Shown here piece after piece: positions 23,505 through 34,700 of a stretch of 64,000 bases of DNA (positions are counted from its first letter, which is position 1; the number at the start of each line of letters is the position of its first letter). A model generated the notes under the pieces. The model did no database searches, had not been told where the DNA came from, and saw only the letters and a list, made by a program, of their open reading frames with translations. Location: the NCBI RefSeq assembly GCF_029784165.1, contig NC_073696.1, positions 244,264,892 to 244,328,891 of the forward strand, written 5' to 3'. The DNA comes from Wyeomyia smithii (taxonomy: Eukaryota > Arthropoda > Insecta > Diptera > Culicidae). The position numbers were made by a program, and so were the translations under genes.

Positions 23505-23646
23505 ATGTTAGTTTAAACGACTTGGGCAGTATGAGGCCTAGTGTTGTCATGTAGTAGACTCACCTTTCTATGCCTTATATTTGGGCCATTATTCATTCAG
23601 TGCTTAGCTTAATCGCATCAATTATACTCGATACCGTTCCCCAGGG

Positions 23647-24791
23647 TAAGTTGTTGAGTTGTACAACTTACCGACTCACCATCTGTTTGTGGACTTCAGG
23701 GCGGCATACGACTCAGTGAAAAGAAACGAGCTGTGGCAGATCATGCTGGAAAATAATAAAGCTGAGTCGTATGACACTGGAGGGATCAAAATCGTGCGTG
23801 CGGATAGCTGGCGAGACATCAGCCGCGTTCGTAACGTTGGATGGACTGAAGGAGGGGGATGCGCTCTCCAACCTACTGTTTAACATCGCTCTTGAGGGTG
23901 CAGTACGAAGAGCAAACGTGGAAAGAAACGGCACGATCATCACGAAATCTCACATGCTTCTTGGTTTTGCGGACGACATCGATATCATCGGTATCAACCG
24001 TAAGGCCGTGGAGGAGGCCTTCGTATCTTTTAAGAGAGAAGCAGTGAGATTGGGACTTGTCATTAACTCTGCCAAAACGAAGTACATGGTAGCTGGCAGA
24101 GAGCATGGGAGTCCCCGTGGTGTTGGTGCTGAGGTGGAGATAGATGGGGAACGATTTGAAGTGGTTGACGAATTCGTTTATCTTGGCGCGCTTGTGACAT
24201 GTGACAACGATATGAGCCGTGAAGTGAAACGACGAGTTGCAGCTGCGAACAGGGCCTTCTACGGACTACGTAACCAGCTAAGGTCCCGTAGTTTGCAAAC
24301 TCGCACAAAACTAGCGCTGTATAGAACGCTGATGCTCCCGGTGGCCCTTTACGGACATGAAGCATGGACGCTGAAGGAAGCTGATCGACGAGTGCTCGGA
24401 GTTTTCGAGCGTAAAGTTCTGCGATCGATACTCGGCGATAAACTGGAAGATGGAGTGTGGCGCAGACGCATGATTCACGAGTTGTACCAGGTATACAAAC
24501 ATGCAGTGAAGGTAATACAGCGGGGCAGGCTTCAGTGGGCTGGACATGTAGCCAGGACGCCTGACGAGAGAGCCGCCAAAACTATCCTCAGTAGAGAACC
24601 AGGAAGAGGCCGTCGACTCCGTGGCACGCGGTGGATGTGCGCGGTGGAAGAAGATGCACGATCTGCTGGTGTACAGGGAGACTGGAGAACGGCTGCCCAA
24701 GACAGAAGAAGCTGGACATCTCTAATTCGTTCGGCCCTAGACCGGTGAACGGTCCGTTAGCCAACAAAGTAAAGTAAGTAAGTAAAGTAAG
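23647..24791 (+). mobile_element. 5'-truncated RTE (JAM1-like) retrotransposon with 15-bp TSD
   Basis: A perfect 15-bp direct repeat TACCGTTCCCCAGGG flanks the element (23632-23646 and 24792-24806). The 3' end is a short-repeat tail of AAGT units (24766-24791), as is usual for RTE elements. The 5' end falls in the middle of the reverse transcriptase, so about two thirds of the usual element is missing. Confidence 0.92.
23659..24748 (+). pseudogene. RTE reverse transcriptase, C-terminal part
   Basis: Starts at the domain A motif (THHLFVDFRAAYDSVKR) and continues, after a frameshift near 23820, through KEGDALSNLLFNIALEG (domain B region), LLGFADDIDIIG (the FADD active site), FVYLGALVTCDNDMSREVKR and the RTE-specific C-terminal region with LPVALYGHEAW, ERKVLRSI and RLQWAGHVAR. 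The last 325 codons are open up to the TGA near 24748. Such proteins copy RNA into a nicked DNA target; endonuclease and fingers are absent here, so it is non-functional. About 40 residues of normal domain between A and B look replaced or frameshifted (23730-23830). Confidence 0.9.
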
Positions 24792-24806
24792 TACCGTTCC
24801 CCAGGG

Positions 24807-25703
24807 ATTGTTCCGTTCGGTTTCAACAGTCTAAAATAAAAAAAATACCGCCTTAGATCTGGCCGACAACATAGAGCATGACCGGGCGGTTCCCATGACT
24901 TTCTTTTTTTTTGAGATGCTCTTATGAACCATTTTTCATCACCCTTTATGATATGATGAAGAAAACTCTACCTTTTTTGTTACTGGATTAGTTGCTTACA
25001 GGCGACAAAACGACACTCAACAGTTCTTGGCTTCAAATTATGAGAAACCTAATTATTCCCAATCGCTGTGAAAATGCACAGCGGGTATCTCATAATGCCG
25101 AAGCAAGCTGTTTCCGCGTTTCCAATTCAGCGTCTTCGAAAGTTGTGGCCTTCCTTTACACGAACAGTCGTAAATATCAAAATTACCGTCTTTAAAACGA
25201 GGGAACCAATCATGGAACGCTCTCGATGCACTCCAGCCGCCGTTTTCCTAGAATTAAAAATGCAAAGTAACACTTCTGGTAAATGATAATTCTTTGGCAC
25301 AAAAACAAATATTTTCACCCAACTAAAAGTATATGACGCCACAATTGGGTCGCTAACGAGTCAAAGCGGTTTGTTCGCCATGTATCTCAGTCTGCTTCAT
25401 CACGGTTCAGATATATCAAACCAGCTGCTGGCGCCGTCTATTGGCGAATAGCGAGAACCTAATATTTATACACATCAATTCCACGCGAAAAAGTCATACC
25501 CGATTTTTTTTTACTTTGATTATACTCAAAATCGGTACAGTTGTTCGGGATCGATAAATTTTGGATCCATATTTTTTTAGCCCTTGGACTGGCACTTTTT
25601 GTTAGAAGGTTGCCTAAAAAATTGACAGTTTTTCAAAATTTTGGGCTTCCAAAGTTTGTTACTTATTTAAAAGACCGATAGCGAAAAAATGACAAACTTT
25701 ACT
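24807..25703. other. Spacer and start of repeat X copy 2
   Basis: No gene recognised to about 25480. From about 25550 the sequence matches repeat X at 20430-20560 (CCCTTGGACTGGCACTTTTT and following), up to the RTE insertion point. Confidence 0.45.
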
Positions 25704-26313
25704 ACTTACTTTACTTTTAAGGCGACAGACCGATTTTCGATCCAGTGCCAGAAAACGTCGCCATGTCCCTTAGTCTTGGGCTGCTATTCTCCCATCGCCC
25801 CTAACACCTATTTCGCGAGCATCCTCGACGACAGCACACATCCAACGAGTACGGGGTCTACCCCGAAGTCGACGACCTCTATCGGGATTTCAGCTAAATA
25901 TAGCCTTCGATGGACGCTCATCCGGAATTCTCGCTACATGCCCAGCCCACTGAAGCCTTTCGTGTTTTATTCGCTTGACTATATCCGCCGATTTGTATGC
26001 CTGGTACACTTCATGGTTCATGCGTCTGCGCCAAACACCATTTCCTAGTTTGCCGCCAAGTATTGAACGCAAAATCCTACGCTCAAAACCACCAAGAGCT
26101 CGCCGATCAGACTTTTTCAGCGTCCATGGTTCATGGCCGTAGAGAGCCACCGGAAGAATCAGTGTTTTATAGAGTGCAAGTTTTGTACGGATTTGCAGAC
26201 TGCAGGACCTTAGCTGGTTACGTAATCCGTAAAAGGCCCTGTTTGCAGCTGCTATCCGCCTCTTTATCTCACGGCTAACCTCGTTGTCACATGTCACTAA
26301 TGTTCCCAGGATT
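25704..26313 (-). pseudogene. 5'-truncated RTE insertion, minus strand, with 9-bp TSD
   Basis: The minus strand encodes the RTE C-terminal region: LGTLVTCDNEVSREIKRR, LPVALYGHEPWTLKK, ERRILRSILGGKLGNG and RLQWAGHVARIPDER, closely similar to 24150-24600. Its 3' tail (plus-strand ACTTACTTTACTTTT, 25705-25719) matches the AAAGTAAGT tail of the plus-strand copy. A 9-bp direct repeat AACTTTACT flanks it (25695-25703 and 26314-26322). It interrupts repeat X: X sequence resumes at 26314 with TTTAAATAACAATTATCATGC. A stop follows AIFS near 25890, where the copy decays. Confidence 0.88.
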
Positions 26314-26370
26314 AACTTTACTTTAAATAACAATTATCATGCAAATCTATACCTATAAAAATGCAGTCCG

Positions 26371-26418
<48 letters not shown>
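26371..26418. repeat. (CTGT)n microsatellite
   Basis: Twelve uninterrupted tetranucleotide units at the start of the HINE-like element. Confidence 0.98.
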
Positions 26419-26424
26419 GATCCA

Positions 26425-27260
26425 TATAGGCTCGGAAACTACCGAACCTATCGACGTGAAAATTTGTATGTAGGGGTTTTAGGGGCCGAGAAAGGTTCCT
26501 ATGATGGTTTGAGACCCCTCCCTCTTCTGGAAAGGAGGGGTCCCATACAAACGAAATACAAATTTCTGCACATCTCAAAAACTAACCAAGTAAATGGAAC
26601 CAAATTTGGCATGTGGATGTTTTTAGGAGTAACAAATATGTCCTATTGGTTCGACACCCCTCCCTCTTCTGGAAGGGAGGGGTTCCATACAAATGAAACA
26701 CAAATTCCTCCACATCTCGAGAACTAACCAAGCAAATAGAACCAAATTTGGTAGGTGGATGTTTTTAGGGGTAACAAATATATCCATAATGGTTTGACAT
26801 CCCTCCCCCTTCTACAAGGGAGGGGTCCCATACAAATGAAACACGAATTTCGCACAGCTCAGGAACCAATCAACCAAATACAACCAAATTTGGTATGTGA
26901 ATATTTTTGAAGGTAACATGTATGTCCATAATGGTTTGACTCCCCTCCCTCTTCTGTGAGGGAGGGGTTCCATACAAATGGAACAAAAATTTCTGCTTAT
27001 CTCGAGAACTAACCAACTAAATGGAACCAAATTTGGCATGTGAATATTTTTAGGAGTAACAAATATATCCATAAGGGTTTGACACCCCTCCCTCTTCTAT
27101 AAGGAAGGGGTGCCATACAAATGAAACTCAAATTTCGCACAGCTCGAGAACCAATCAAGCAAATTTAACCAAATTTGGCAAGTGAATGTTTTTAGGTGTA
27201 ACAAACATGTCCATAATGTTTCGACACCCTTCCTTCTTCTGGCATATCTCCAAATACCAT
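26425..27260. repeat. Tandem array, about 142-bp units x6
   Basis: Each unit carries CCCCTCCCTCTTCTGG, then GGAGGGGTCCCATACAAATG, then AACCAAATTTGGCATGTG. The CCCTCTTCTG core recurs near 26523, 26663, 26805, 26948, 27090 and 27234. The G-rich and C-rich parts of each unit are inverted, so each unit can fold on itself. Confidence 0.9.
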
Positions 27261-27689
27261 TTCGAAATCTAAGATGGCGACTTCCGGTTTCTGAAAAACA
27301 GCGGCAAATGACCAAATACCACCCAATATGGGTATTTCCGGAATTGTTATGATCAAGGTTGTTAAACGATACATTGTCGTCGATAATCGTCATCGCCGTT
27401 ACCGATAACGTATGGTATCGTTATTGACGATGACGATACCGTCTTCAAACATTAACGATATCGGCGATAACGATAGTCACTAGACGTTATCAGCTCACTA
27501 ACGCCTTATGCCAGTTTTGTCTGTTGTGGTAGTGAATGGTGTACGACTTGATCAAAAAGCAGGCACGGGGTGAGGAAACGTTTTTCTAAATAAATTTCTC
27601 AGTTTTGATTGCTTTAGCTTATGAGGCGCTTTTTAAAGCACAAATTCGAATAGTAAGGTATGTGACATTCTCATATTTGCATTTAAAAT

Positions 27690-30035
27690 GCATATAAATG
27701 ATATCTATCTTCTATCTATCTATCTATATCTATCTATCTATCTATCTATTCTATTCTATTCTATATTTATATAAAAGAGAAGTTTTGTATGTATGTATGT
27801 ATGTATGTATGTTCCACCATAACTCTCGAAGACCTGAACCGATTTCAACCAAACTGGGCATACGTGTTCTTTGTACAAAGGAAGTGGTCATAGGAATATT
27901 AGATAGGGGGAGGGGTCACCCCTTAAGAAGGAGGGGGTCAAAAGTAATAAATTTTCATACATAATGGAAACCTTCCATTGAAATTTGATGATTTTCGGGT
28001 TCTTGGTCATATTTGGAGGCCAGAAGTTGATTTCCAGAGACCGAAACATGATGCCATTTTCAATCCAAGATGGCGACTTCAGGTTTCTGGGAAGTCAATC
28101 AAAACTGTGGAAACACTCACAAACCCCCCAATGTTGGTATTTTCGGAGCAAAAATGACTTTTAAGAACCGGTTATCGGTGCCTGACGATACTTTGAAACT
28201 TGGGTTGCCGACTTCCGGTTTCTGGAAATCTGCGAAAATTAATAATTGAATTATATACTTCGCAATATGGGTATTTTCGGAATCGGAATGACGTCGTTAT
28301 ATGAAAATCGATCATATATTTCCAAATATTGGCCTTTTTTGAAACGTAGGGACGTCTGTTTGCAGCCAAAAATAGGCTTTCGTGCCAATGTTTCTAGAAA
28401 AGTGTTTCAAAACATCCAACCTGCTTTGATCCGTTTTTGGAACGATTTCTTGACATATTTCTTGCATAATTTGATAACGGAGAATCCAATCTAGCGTTTT
28501 GGTTGAAAAATATGTTTGGAAAAGTTGCTGAAGCTCAACTGTTACCGAATAGAAATTTAGTTAAGAGCATCGATCATAAGATAAGAGCTCCTAAAATCCA
28601 GCTATTTATTTAAAAAAAATATTTTGTATGTATGTATGTTTAACCAAACTTGGCATACGTGTTCTTTGTACAGAGGAAGTGGTCATAGAATATAGAATTG
28701 GGAAGAGTAAGGAGCAACCTTCAAACAAGAAGGGGGTCTCAATTGGTCAGAAAATCTATTTTTCGTGCATTATGAGAACTTTCTGAATGAATACGGTAGT
28801 TTTTGGGCCTTTGTTCATGTCTGGAGACCGGAAATTGATTTCCAGAGACCGGAACAAGATGTCGAAAAGAGAAAGGGGCAGCAATCAAGGAGGGAGGGGG
28901 TCTTATTTTATAAGAAAACCAGGTCTTTTAGTGACCTTTGGGAATTTTTTGAAAAGACACGATAACTTTTATGCCCTCGGTCGGTCATGGCCAGAACTTT
29001 CGGTTTCTGGGAAGCTGTATACAACTGTAGAAAACGTTTACAAACCTCCAAACATTGGTATTTCCGGAACTAGGATAACCTTTAGAAAGCAGAAATAAAA
29101 GTCCAATGACATTTTTTAAATTCAATATGGCAACTTCCGGTTTCAGAATTTTGTGAAAAACGAACATATGCTCTGCATTATGTATATTTTCGATATCAAG
29201 ATGACGTCCAGAATCCAAATTTTCATGTCCGGCGCAAATTTTTAAATCGTGCATGGCGGATTACATTTCCTGGAAAGGTTACTAGAATACAGAAGAAGGC
29301 ATGGACGTAATATTTAAACGTTGTTTTGAAATCAATTCCGCGATTTCTGCTTTCTGTCAAGCTGTGTAAAACTGAGTAAAATGGTTAAATAATGTCAATA
29401 TTTCTAGACAGAGAACTATGTTAAGACAATGACATCGGGCGTTCAACGCTATTTTCAAATTCGAGAAGAAAAATATTCAAATACTCCCTGATATTAGGTT
29501 CATAGGTCAGAGCTGACTCCCCAAAACCGAAAATTGGTCTCCGAACGTTTGGTATGGTGAGGGTTGTTTTTCTGCATTGGAATTTATTTAAAACTTGAGG
29601 AAAATGTGGAGATTGTCCCCGTATCTCCAAATTGTTAATTTATTCATGAAGACTGATGTTCATTAAGACTGATGTGATAGGATGATGTTGATATTGCTTA
29701 CACAAAAAAAGTAAAACGAGAAGACATAGCAAGCAATAATTTAAGCTATCAGAGGTGAGCTTATGCTATTGATTATGTAATTTCAGTGTAATTTGAGTTT
29801 ATTGTAAGTTAATTGATACCGTCGAAGATGCTGATGAGGCAATCCATTTTCCAACGGAATTTTTGAACTCACTCGAGCCAACTTGGATGCCTCCGCATCG
29901 ATTCATATACAATCTTATGCAAAAAGGGGCCGAAGAAAACCACTGACGAAGACGTTCGATTATATGGAAATATAGAAAATTATAGAAAAAGCAGAAATTT
30001 TTACACGAGCAAGGCCGGGTACATTCAGCTAGTAT
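27690..30035 (+). mobile_element. HINE-like copies nested in the foldback element
   Basis: Begins with ATCT/ATTCT and GTAT microsatellites (27704-27812), followed by ACCATAACTCTCGAAGACC and ACTGGGCATACGTGTTCTTT. The same start module recurs near 28625-28690 after a shorter GTAT run, so two head modules are present in tandem. Units with AAGATGGCGACTTC follow. The end CCGGGTACATTCAGCTAGTAT (30018 onward) resembles the end of the outer element. A fragment of the hairpin MITE lies at 29910-29960 inside it. No protein is encoded. Confidence 0.6.
29910..29960. mobile_element. Hairpin MITE fragment
   Basis: About half of the 106-bp hairpin element: the loop side (CTTATGCAAAAAGGGG) plus one full arm to GACGTTCGAT. 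The terminal TACCCT is replaced and the other arm is missing. Confidence 0.75.
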
Positions 30036-30220
30036 CTAATAAAGCAAATGATGGTATTGCAGTGGATGGTAATAAACAAACGTTATTGATTCGATACCGT
30101 CCAGTAACTATCGTCATTGACAATGACGATAATGTCTGAAGACGTGAGCGTCATCGTCGATAACAATAACAGACGGTATCGTTGTCGGCGTTTACGATAA
30201 ATTATCGATTAACAACCTAG

Positions 30221-31560
30221 GTTATGATGCACTGAAGCCACAAATCGACCTCAGAAAACATTTCGAATTGTAAGATGGCGATTTCCGGTGTCTGAAAAAT
30301 AGCCGAAAATGACCAAATACCACCTAATATGGGTGTTACTTGAACCAGAATGACGCACAGAGGCCAGAAATTGTCTCCAAATGCCATTTTGAAATTCAAG
30401 ATGGCGACTTCCGGTTTCCGAAAAACAGCGGCAAATGATCAATTACCACCCAATATAGGTATTACCGGAATTGTTATGACGCACTGAAGTCACAAATCGA
30501 ACTCAGACAACATTTCAAATTTTAAGATGGCGACTTCGGTTGTCTGAAAAACAGCCGAAAATGACCAAATAACACCCAATAAGGGTATTTCCGGAATTGT
30601 TATGATAAATTGAAGCCACAAATCGACCTCAGAAAACATTTCGAATTGTGAGATGGCGACTTCCGGTGTCTGGAAAACAGCCGAAAATGACCAAATAACA
30701 CCCAATATGGGTGTTTCTTCAACCAGAATGACGCACGGAGCCCAGAAATTGTCTCAAAATGCCATTTTGAAATCCAAGATGGCGACTTCCGATTTCCGAA
30801 AAACATCGGCATAAGGCCAGATCCCACCCAATATGGATATTTTCGAAATTGTTATGATGCACTGAAGTCACAAATCGACCTATCGACCTCAGACAACATT
30901 TTGAATTTTAATATAGCGACTTCCGGTGTCTGGAAAACAGCCGAAAATGACCAAATACCACCCAATATGGGTGTTTCTTCAACCAGATACACGCACAGAG
31001 GCCAGAAGTTGTCTCCCAATGCCATTTCATTTTGAAATTCAAGATGGCGTCTTCCGGTGTCTGAAAAACAGCGGAAAATGATCAAATACCACCCAATATG
31101 GGTATTTCCGGGATAGTTATGATGCACTGAAGCCATAAATCGACTTCAAACAACATTTTGAATCATAAGATGGCGACTTCCGGTGTCTGGAAAACAGCCA
31201 AAAATGACAAAACACCACCCAATATGAGTGTTTCTTCAACCAGATTGTCTCCAAATGCCATTTTAATATCCAAGATGGCGACTTACGGTTTCTGAAAAAT
31301 AGCCTGAAGTGACCAAATACCACCCAAAATGTGTATCACCTGATTCAGAATGATGCAAGTAGCTAGAAATTGACCTCAGACACGAGTTTGAATTGTAAAA
31401 TGGCAACTTCTGGGAAACAGCCGAAAATAACCGCATACTACTACTTATGGATATTTCCGTAATCGAAATGATGTATAGAAGTCAAGCATTGACCCTGGAC
31501 ACCATTTTGAATTCGAAGATGACCACTTTCAGTTTCTAAAAAACAACGAAAATAACTGAA
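30221..31560. repeat. Tandem array, about 125-bp units x10
   Basis: Continuation of the HINE-like element. Units carry CACCCAATATGGGTATTTCC, TTATGATGCACTGAAG and AAGATGGCGACTTCCGG; the last motif recurs about every 110-130 bp (near 30275, 30400, 30523, 30650, 30777, 30903, 31042, 31168, 31275). Short open frames on the minus strand run through several units but merely reflect the repeat. Confidence 0.9.
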
Positions 31561-31757
31561 ATGCATTCAATATATTTCCGGAATACAGGTGATGTACAAA
31601 AGCCAAAAGTCGAGGATGTTGTCATTCCGATAAAACCAATCATTTCAAATGATATAAACAAATCGCAAGGAATCAATGAATTTGAAATGTTTAAAATTAT
31701 TAAATTGAACACTAAAATAGGCGAGACGAAGTTTTCCGGGTCAGCTAGTATTATGAT

Positions 31758-33100
31758 AAAATCCGTTTCTTACCTTTTTGGAGGTTTTGATACCCAGAAA
31801 AATAACTCAACTCGAAGATATATATTTTTTATTTCGGCGATAGATTTTTTATTAAGCTTCAATATCCACTATAATCACCATGCGTCTCCATGGGAGAAAC
31901 CTACTTCCAGGCTTGTTATTCTCCTTAACATGTGGAAAGAGCAAAGTTAAAATTTAGCGCACACTTTTTCTCCAGCATGTGCACCAGGGCTGCTTGTAGC
32001 ATTTTTGCACTACACTTCTCACTTTTGTTTTGTTCTGTGCTTCTGCTGCTCGCAGAAAAAAACACTTGCAGCTCACACCACAGCTGAGCGAAACAAAAGT
32101 GGTGAATCACTCTTGTGAGAATACAGAGAAGTACACCGCGGTGCCAACAGCAGAGATAATACAACTGAGACAATTTGATTTTTTTTGTAGAAGAATGTGA
32201 TGCGAAGGGTGTGCGTGAGGCTTTTTTGAGATACACAGCAATCTCGACGAAAACCGCAATCTACCTCTTTACCAAGTTGCTCCTCTCATCTGATATTTCA
32301 GACACCACCGCGTTGATTTTTTGAAGCACAAACACACTCGATCCGCTACTGTGTTCAAGCAAGTGCGTCGATTTTTTCACCAATGTGAGAGCAGTAGTTA
32401 TCCCACTGAACGATTTTCTACTAGGCTCCAGTGATTCTCTTAGGAGAAACGATAAGTAAGATACTGTAGTATTAATATTAAAATATCAAACAATAGGGCT
32501 CCCTGGGTCTTGGACCTTCAAAAATGGCAACATACGGTTTGTATTCGTTTTATTGCATTTTGCAATGGAGACGCATGGTGTTTATGGCTGACATTAAACA
32601 TTAAAAACATCGTATTCCCACTAAATAAATATTTCCGGGAAAGTTCGACATTTTGCGTAAAATTGTTTGGGGAATTATTTTTATTATATAGGGTATCGAA
32701 CGTCTTCGTCAGTGGTTTTCTTCGGTAGTTTTTCTGCAGCAATCATATGCGAAAGGGGGCCGAAGAAAACCACCGTCTAACTGATTTTTCTAGCAAGCCC
32801 TATTAGTCCCATATAACTCGTTGTTAGCCAGCATTTCTTTGCAACTAAGGGCTTTTGAGTTACAATGCTTTGAAAAAAGTGTCTAAAGCGAGTCTAAAGA
32901 AACTTTTCACCAATGGAAGAGGCTCAGCGGAATTCAAATAATACAATTAAAACAGCAACAGTGCTAGAGCCGATTACACAATGCTCAGTTTTACGTTGCC
33001 GAATGAACTCGGTAAAATTTTCCTAGGAACGCCTAAATGGCAAATTCAACTCTACCGTTATATTCCCCAGTTAGATTGCATTTATTTTCACAACAAAGTT
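31758..33100. other. Repeat X remainder and spacer
   Basis: From 31758 repeat X resumes (TTTTGATACCCAG near 31785; CACCATGCGTCTCCATGGG near 31878). From about 31950 to 32420 GAGAA/GTGAG-rich sequence of unknown type follows, resembling in style 57.05-57.6 and 62.1-62.95 kb. No gene seen. Confidence 0.4.
32690..32773. mobile_element. Hairpin MITE, truncated copy
   Basis: Starts AGGGTATCGAACGTCTTCGT, includes the loop, and breaks off within the second arm after CGAAGAAAACCAC. Confidence 0.85.
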
Positions 33101-34700
33101 TCATTTTCAGTGACACAGTGAGAACATAGTGTACCAACAAAGCGAGAAGCTAGGCTCAGATACGCTAATCGAATGGCACTCCGTGTACGTTAATGGAAAC
33201 CGATTCGGACAACTGACTTTGTCAGTCATCTCCTGGTATAACGGCAACAACAACAACGCTAAAGGTAACGACAGCACGGCAGTCGAACGCATGGACGGAC
33301 CGTGCGTAATTACGAACACGTTACTGGTTTTACAGCCAACCATTAGACGGAGAGAGAGAACACCCTGTCGTGCCGGCTCGAATGTCGATAAGAACCGCCG
33401 CCACGACTCTTGTCCCGGCTGGATGCTGGAAACCGTTTTGCCATTATCAGAGAAAGCAAACGGTTTCAGCTGTGTTGTCTAGGGTGGTCTAGTGACGTAC
33501 CATATGATTTTCAGTATTTACTATTTTTAAAATGATTATTAAATTCTTACAATTTGGTATGAATAGTTTAGTATACAGTACCTACAATGCCTAATCAGCC
33601 TAACTGTTGATTGAAGCCACCGAATGGAAAGTCACGGCTGCGAACGACTGCCTTACCCCGCCCCTGCTAATGATTATTCACCTCTGCGAGGGAGGGTTTG
33701 AGGCTCGTGGAAAACACCGATTGGAATATTCTACCACCCAGCTTAGGGGAGTAAAGTAAAAAGTACACACAGCGCCATTCGAATGTTTGCAGGTGAAAGG
33801 GTTATTCCGTAAAACGATATGATTATTATTCCGCTTTCAAAGCACGTTTCACCGAGATGTGCTGTTATTAATACGTTAATTAAATTTTGCTTTGCTGTAA
33901 TGGGGCTGTGTGCACACACGAGTCGAGCGATGTGTATTCAGATGTTGGTGAAAGGCCTTTAGATGTTGGTTTTTGATTCACAGTTTCTCGGAAATGTGTA
34001 TCGAGCGTAGGTGCGGGGAGAGCGGGGCTCATCAAAACGCACCCCAAGCCGAGATCAATCAAGGGATCGGCTTATGTGGAGAGGTAAATTGAAGCCAGGC
34101 TGTGAGGTAATTTTTAGGAGGGCATAATTTTATTACACTTAATATGTTAATCATAACGAATTCTATTACTCGACTAGCAAGTGATGTATTCCGCATGTGG
34201 GAATTGTCACCGAACGAAACTAAAATAAATGACAACTGTGCAACTTGTTTTTCATTTGTCTTCTAACAAAGAGGGGTTTCAACATTGATAAAAGATGAAC
34301 AGCCTCTGATGTTCAATTTATTAGTACAATAAACCTTTCATCGTTCCGTTCGCCCTTACCGAACCGAGAGCGACTTCGCAATCAAATCGCAAAGCTCACC
34401 TCTGGTGCCGCCATTTGAAAAGGTAAAATTCAATTAAAGTTGCCGTAATTGAAAGGAAAAGCTCGAAATGAAATTTTATTATATCAACTTTGTACCCTCC
34501 GGTGGGCTGTCGGTGCTGAGTTTTCATTTACAGCGGGTGCTGTACTGCGGGTGCGGTCTGGAACTAGAAGGAGAAAAAAAGTTACTCCTATTGGATACGA
34601 AACAAAATGCGATTGTTGCTGCCGAAACAAAGCAGCGGTAATTGTGTTACGTAACGTGTTTCAGTGCTACAGCTAAGGAATTGAATGTTTGACTACTAAG
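33101..34700. other. GC-balanced island, no gene recognised
   Basis: Apparently unique. A 117-codon plus frame (33129-33482) opens with MYQQSEKLGSDTLIEWHSVY and is not recognisable; no splice or promoter structure could be established. I would treat it as non-coding unless transcript data say otherwise. Confidence 0.35.

Larger units (their letters stand above)
27355..30220. mobile_element. Foldback DNA element with 9-bp target duplication (MULE-like?)
   Basis: The left end AAGGTTGTTAAACGATAC and the right end (reverse complement AGGTTGTTAATCGATAA) begin inverted arms of about 120-170 bp built from ATCG/CGAT-rich segments (27355-27480 and 30060-30220). Direct repeats GTTATGATC (27346-27354) and GTTATGATG (30221-30229) flank it, 8 of 9 bases identical, and the right version equals the array consensus, so this is an insertion into the 125-bp array. 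Duplications of 8-10 bp fit MULE-type elements. The interior is mostly occupied by HINE-like sequence; no transposase is visible. Confidence 0.8.
26361..31752 (+). mobile_element. HINE/Helentron-like tandem-repeat element, split by later insertions
   Basis: The order is a CTGT microsatellite (26371-26418), TGATCCATATAGGCTCGG, a tandem array of about 142-bp units, a second array of about 125-bp units and a terminus CCGGGTCAGCTAGTA (31736-31750). Microsatellite, internal tandem units and a CTAGT-type end are features I associate with non-autonomous Helentron elements (HINEs); this is family knowledge, not proof. Flanks rejoin as repeat X (…CTATAAAA before, AAAATCCG after). It has no coding sequence. 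An inverted copy of the same layout lies at 54935-56605. A foldback element occupies 27355-30220 inside it. Confidence 0.7.

Noticed and set aside
30217..31323. Chain of minus-strand frames with similar peptides (for example SAVFQTPEVAI)
   Set aside because: The similarity comes from the 125-bp tandem units; lengths and frames vary between units and none continues across the array.
33129..33482. A 117-codon plus-strand frame as a host gene
   Set aside because: No recognisable domain or splice context; kept only as part of a GC-balanced island.
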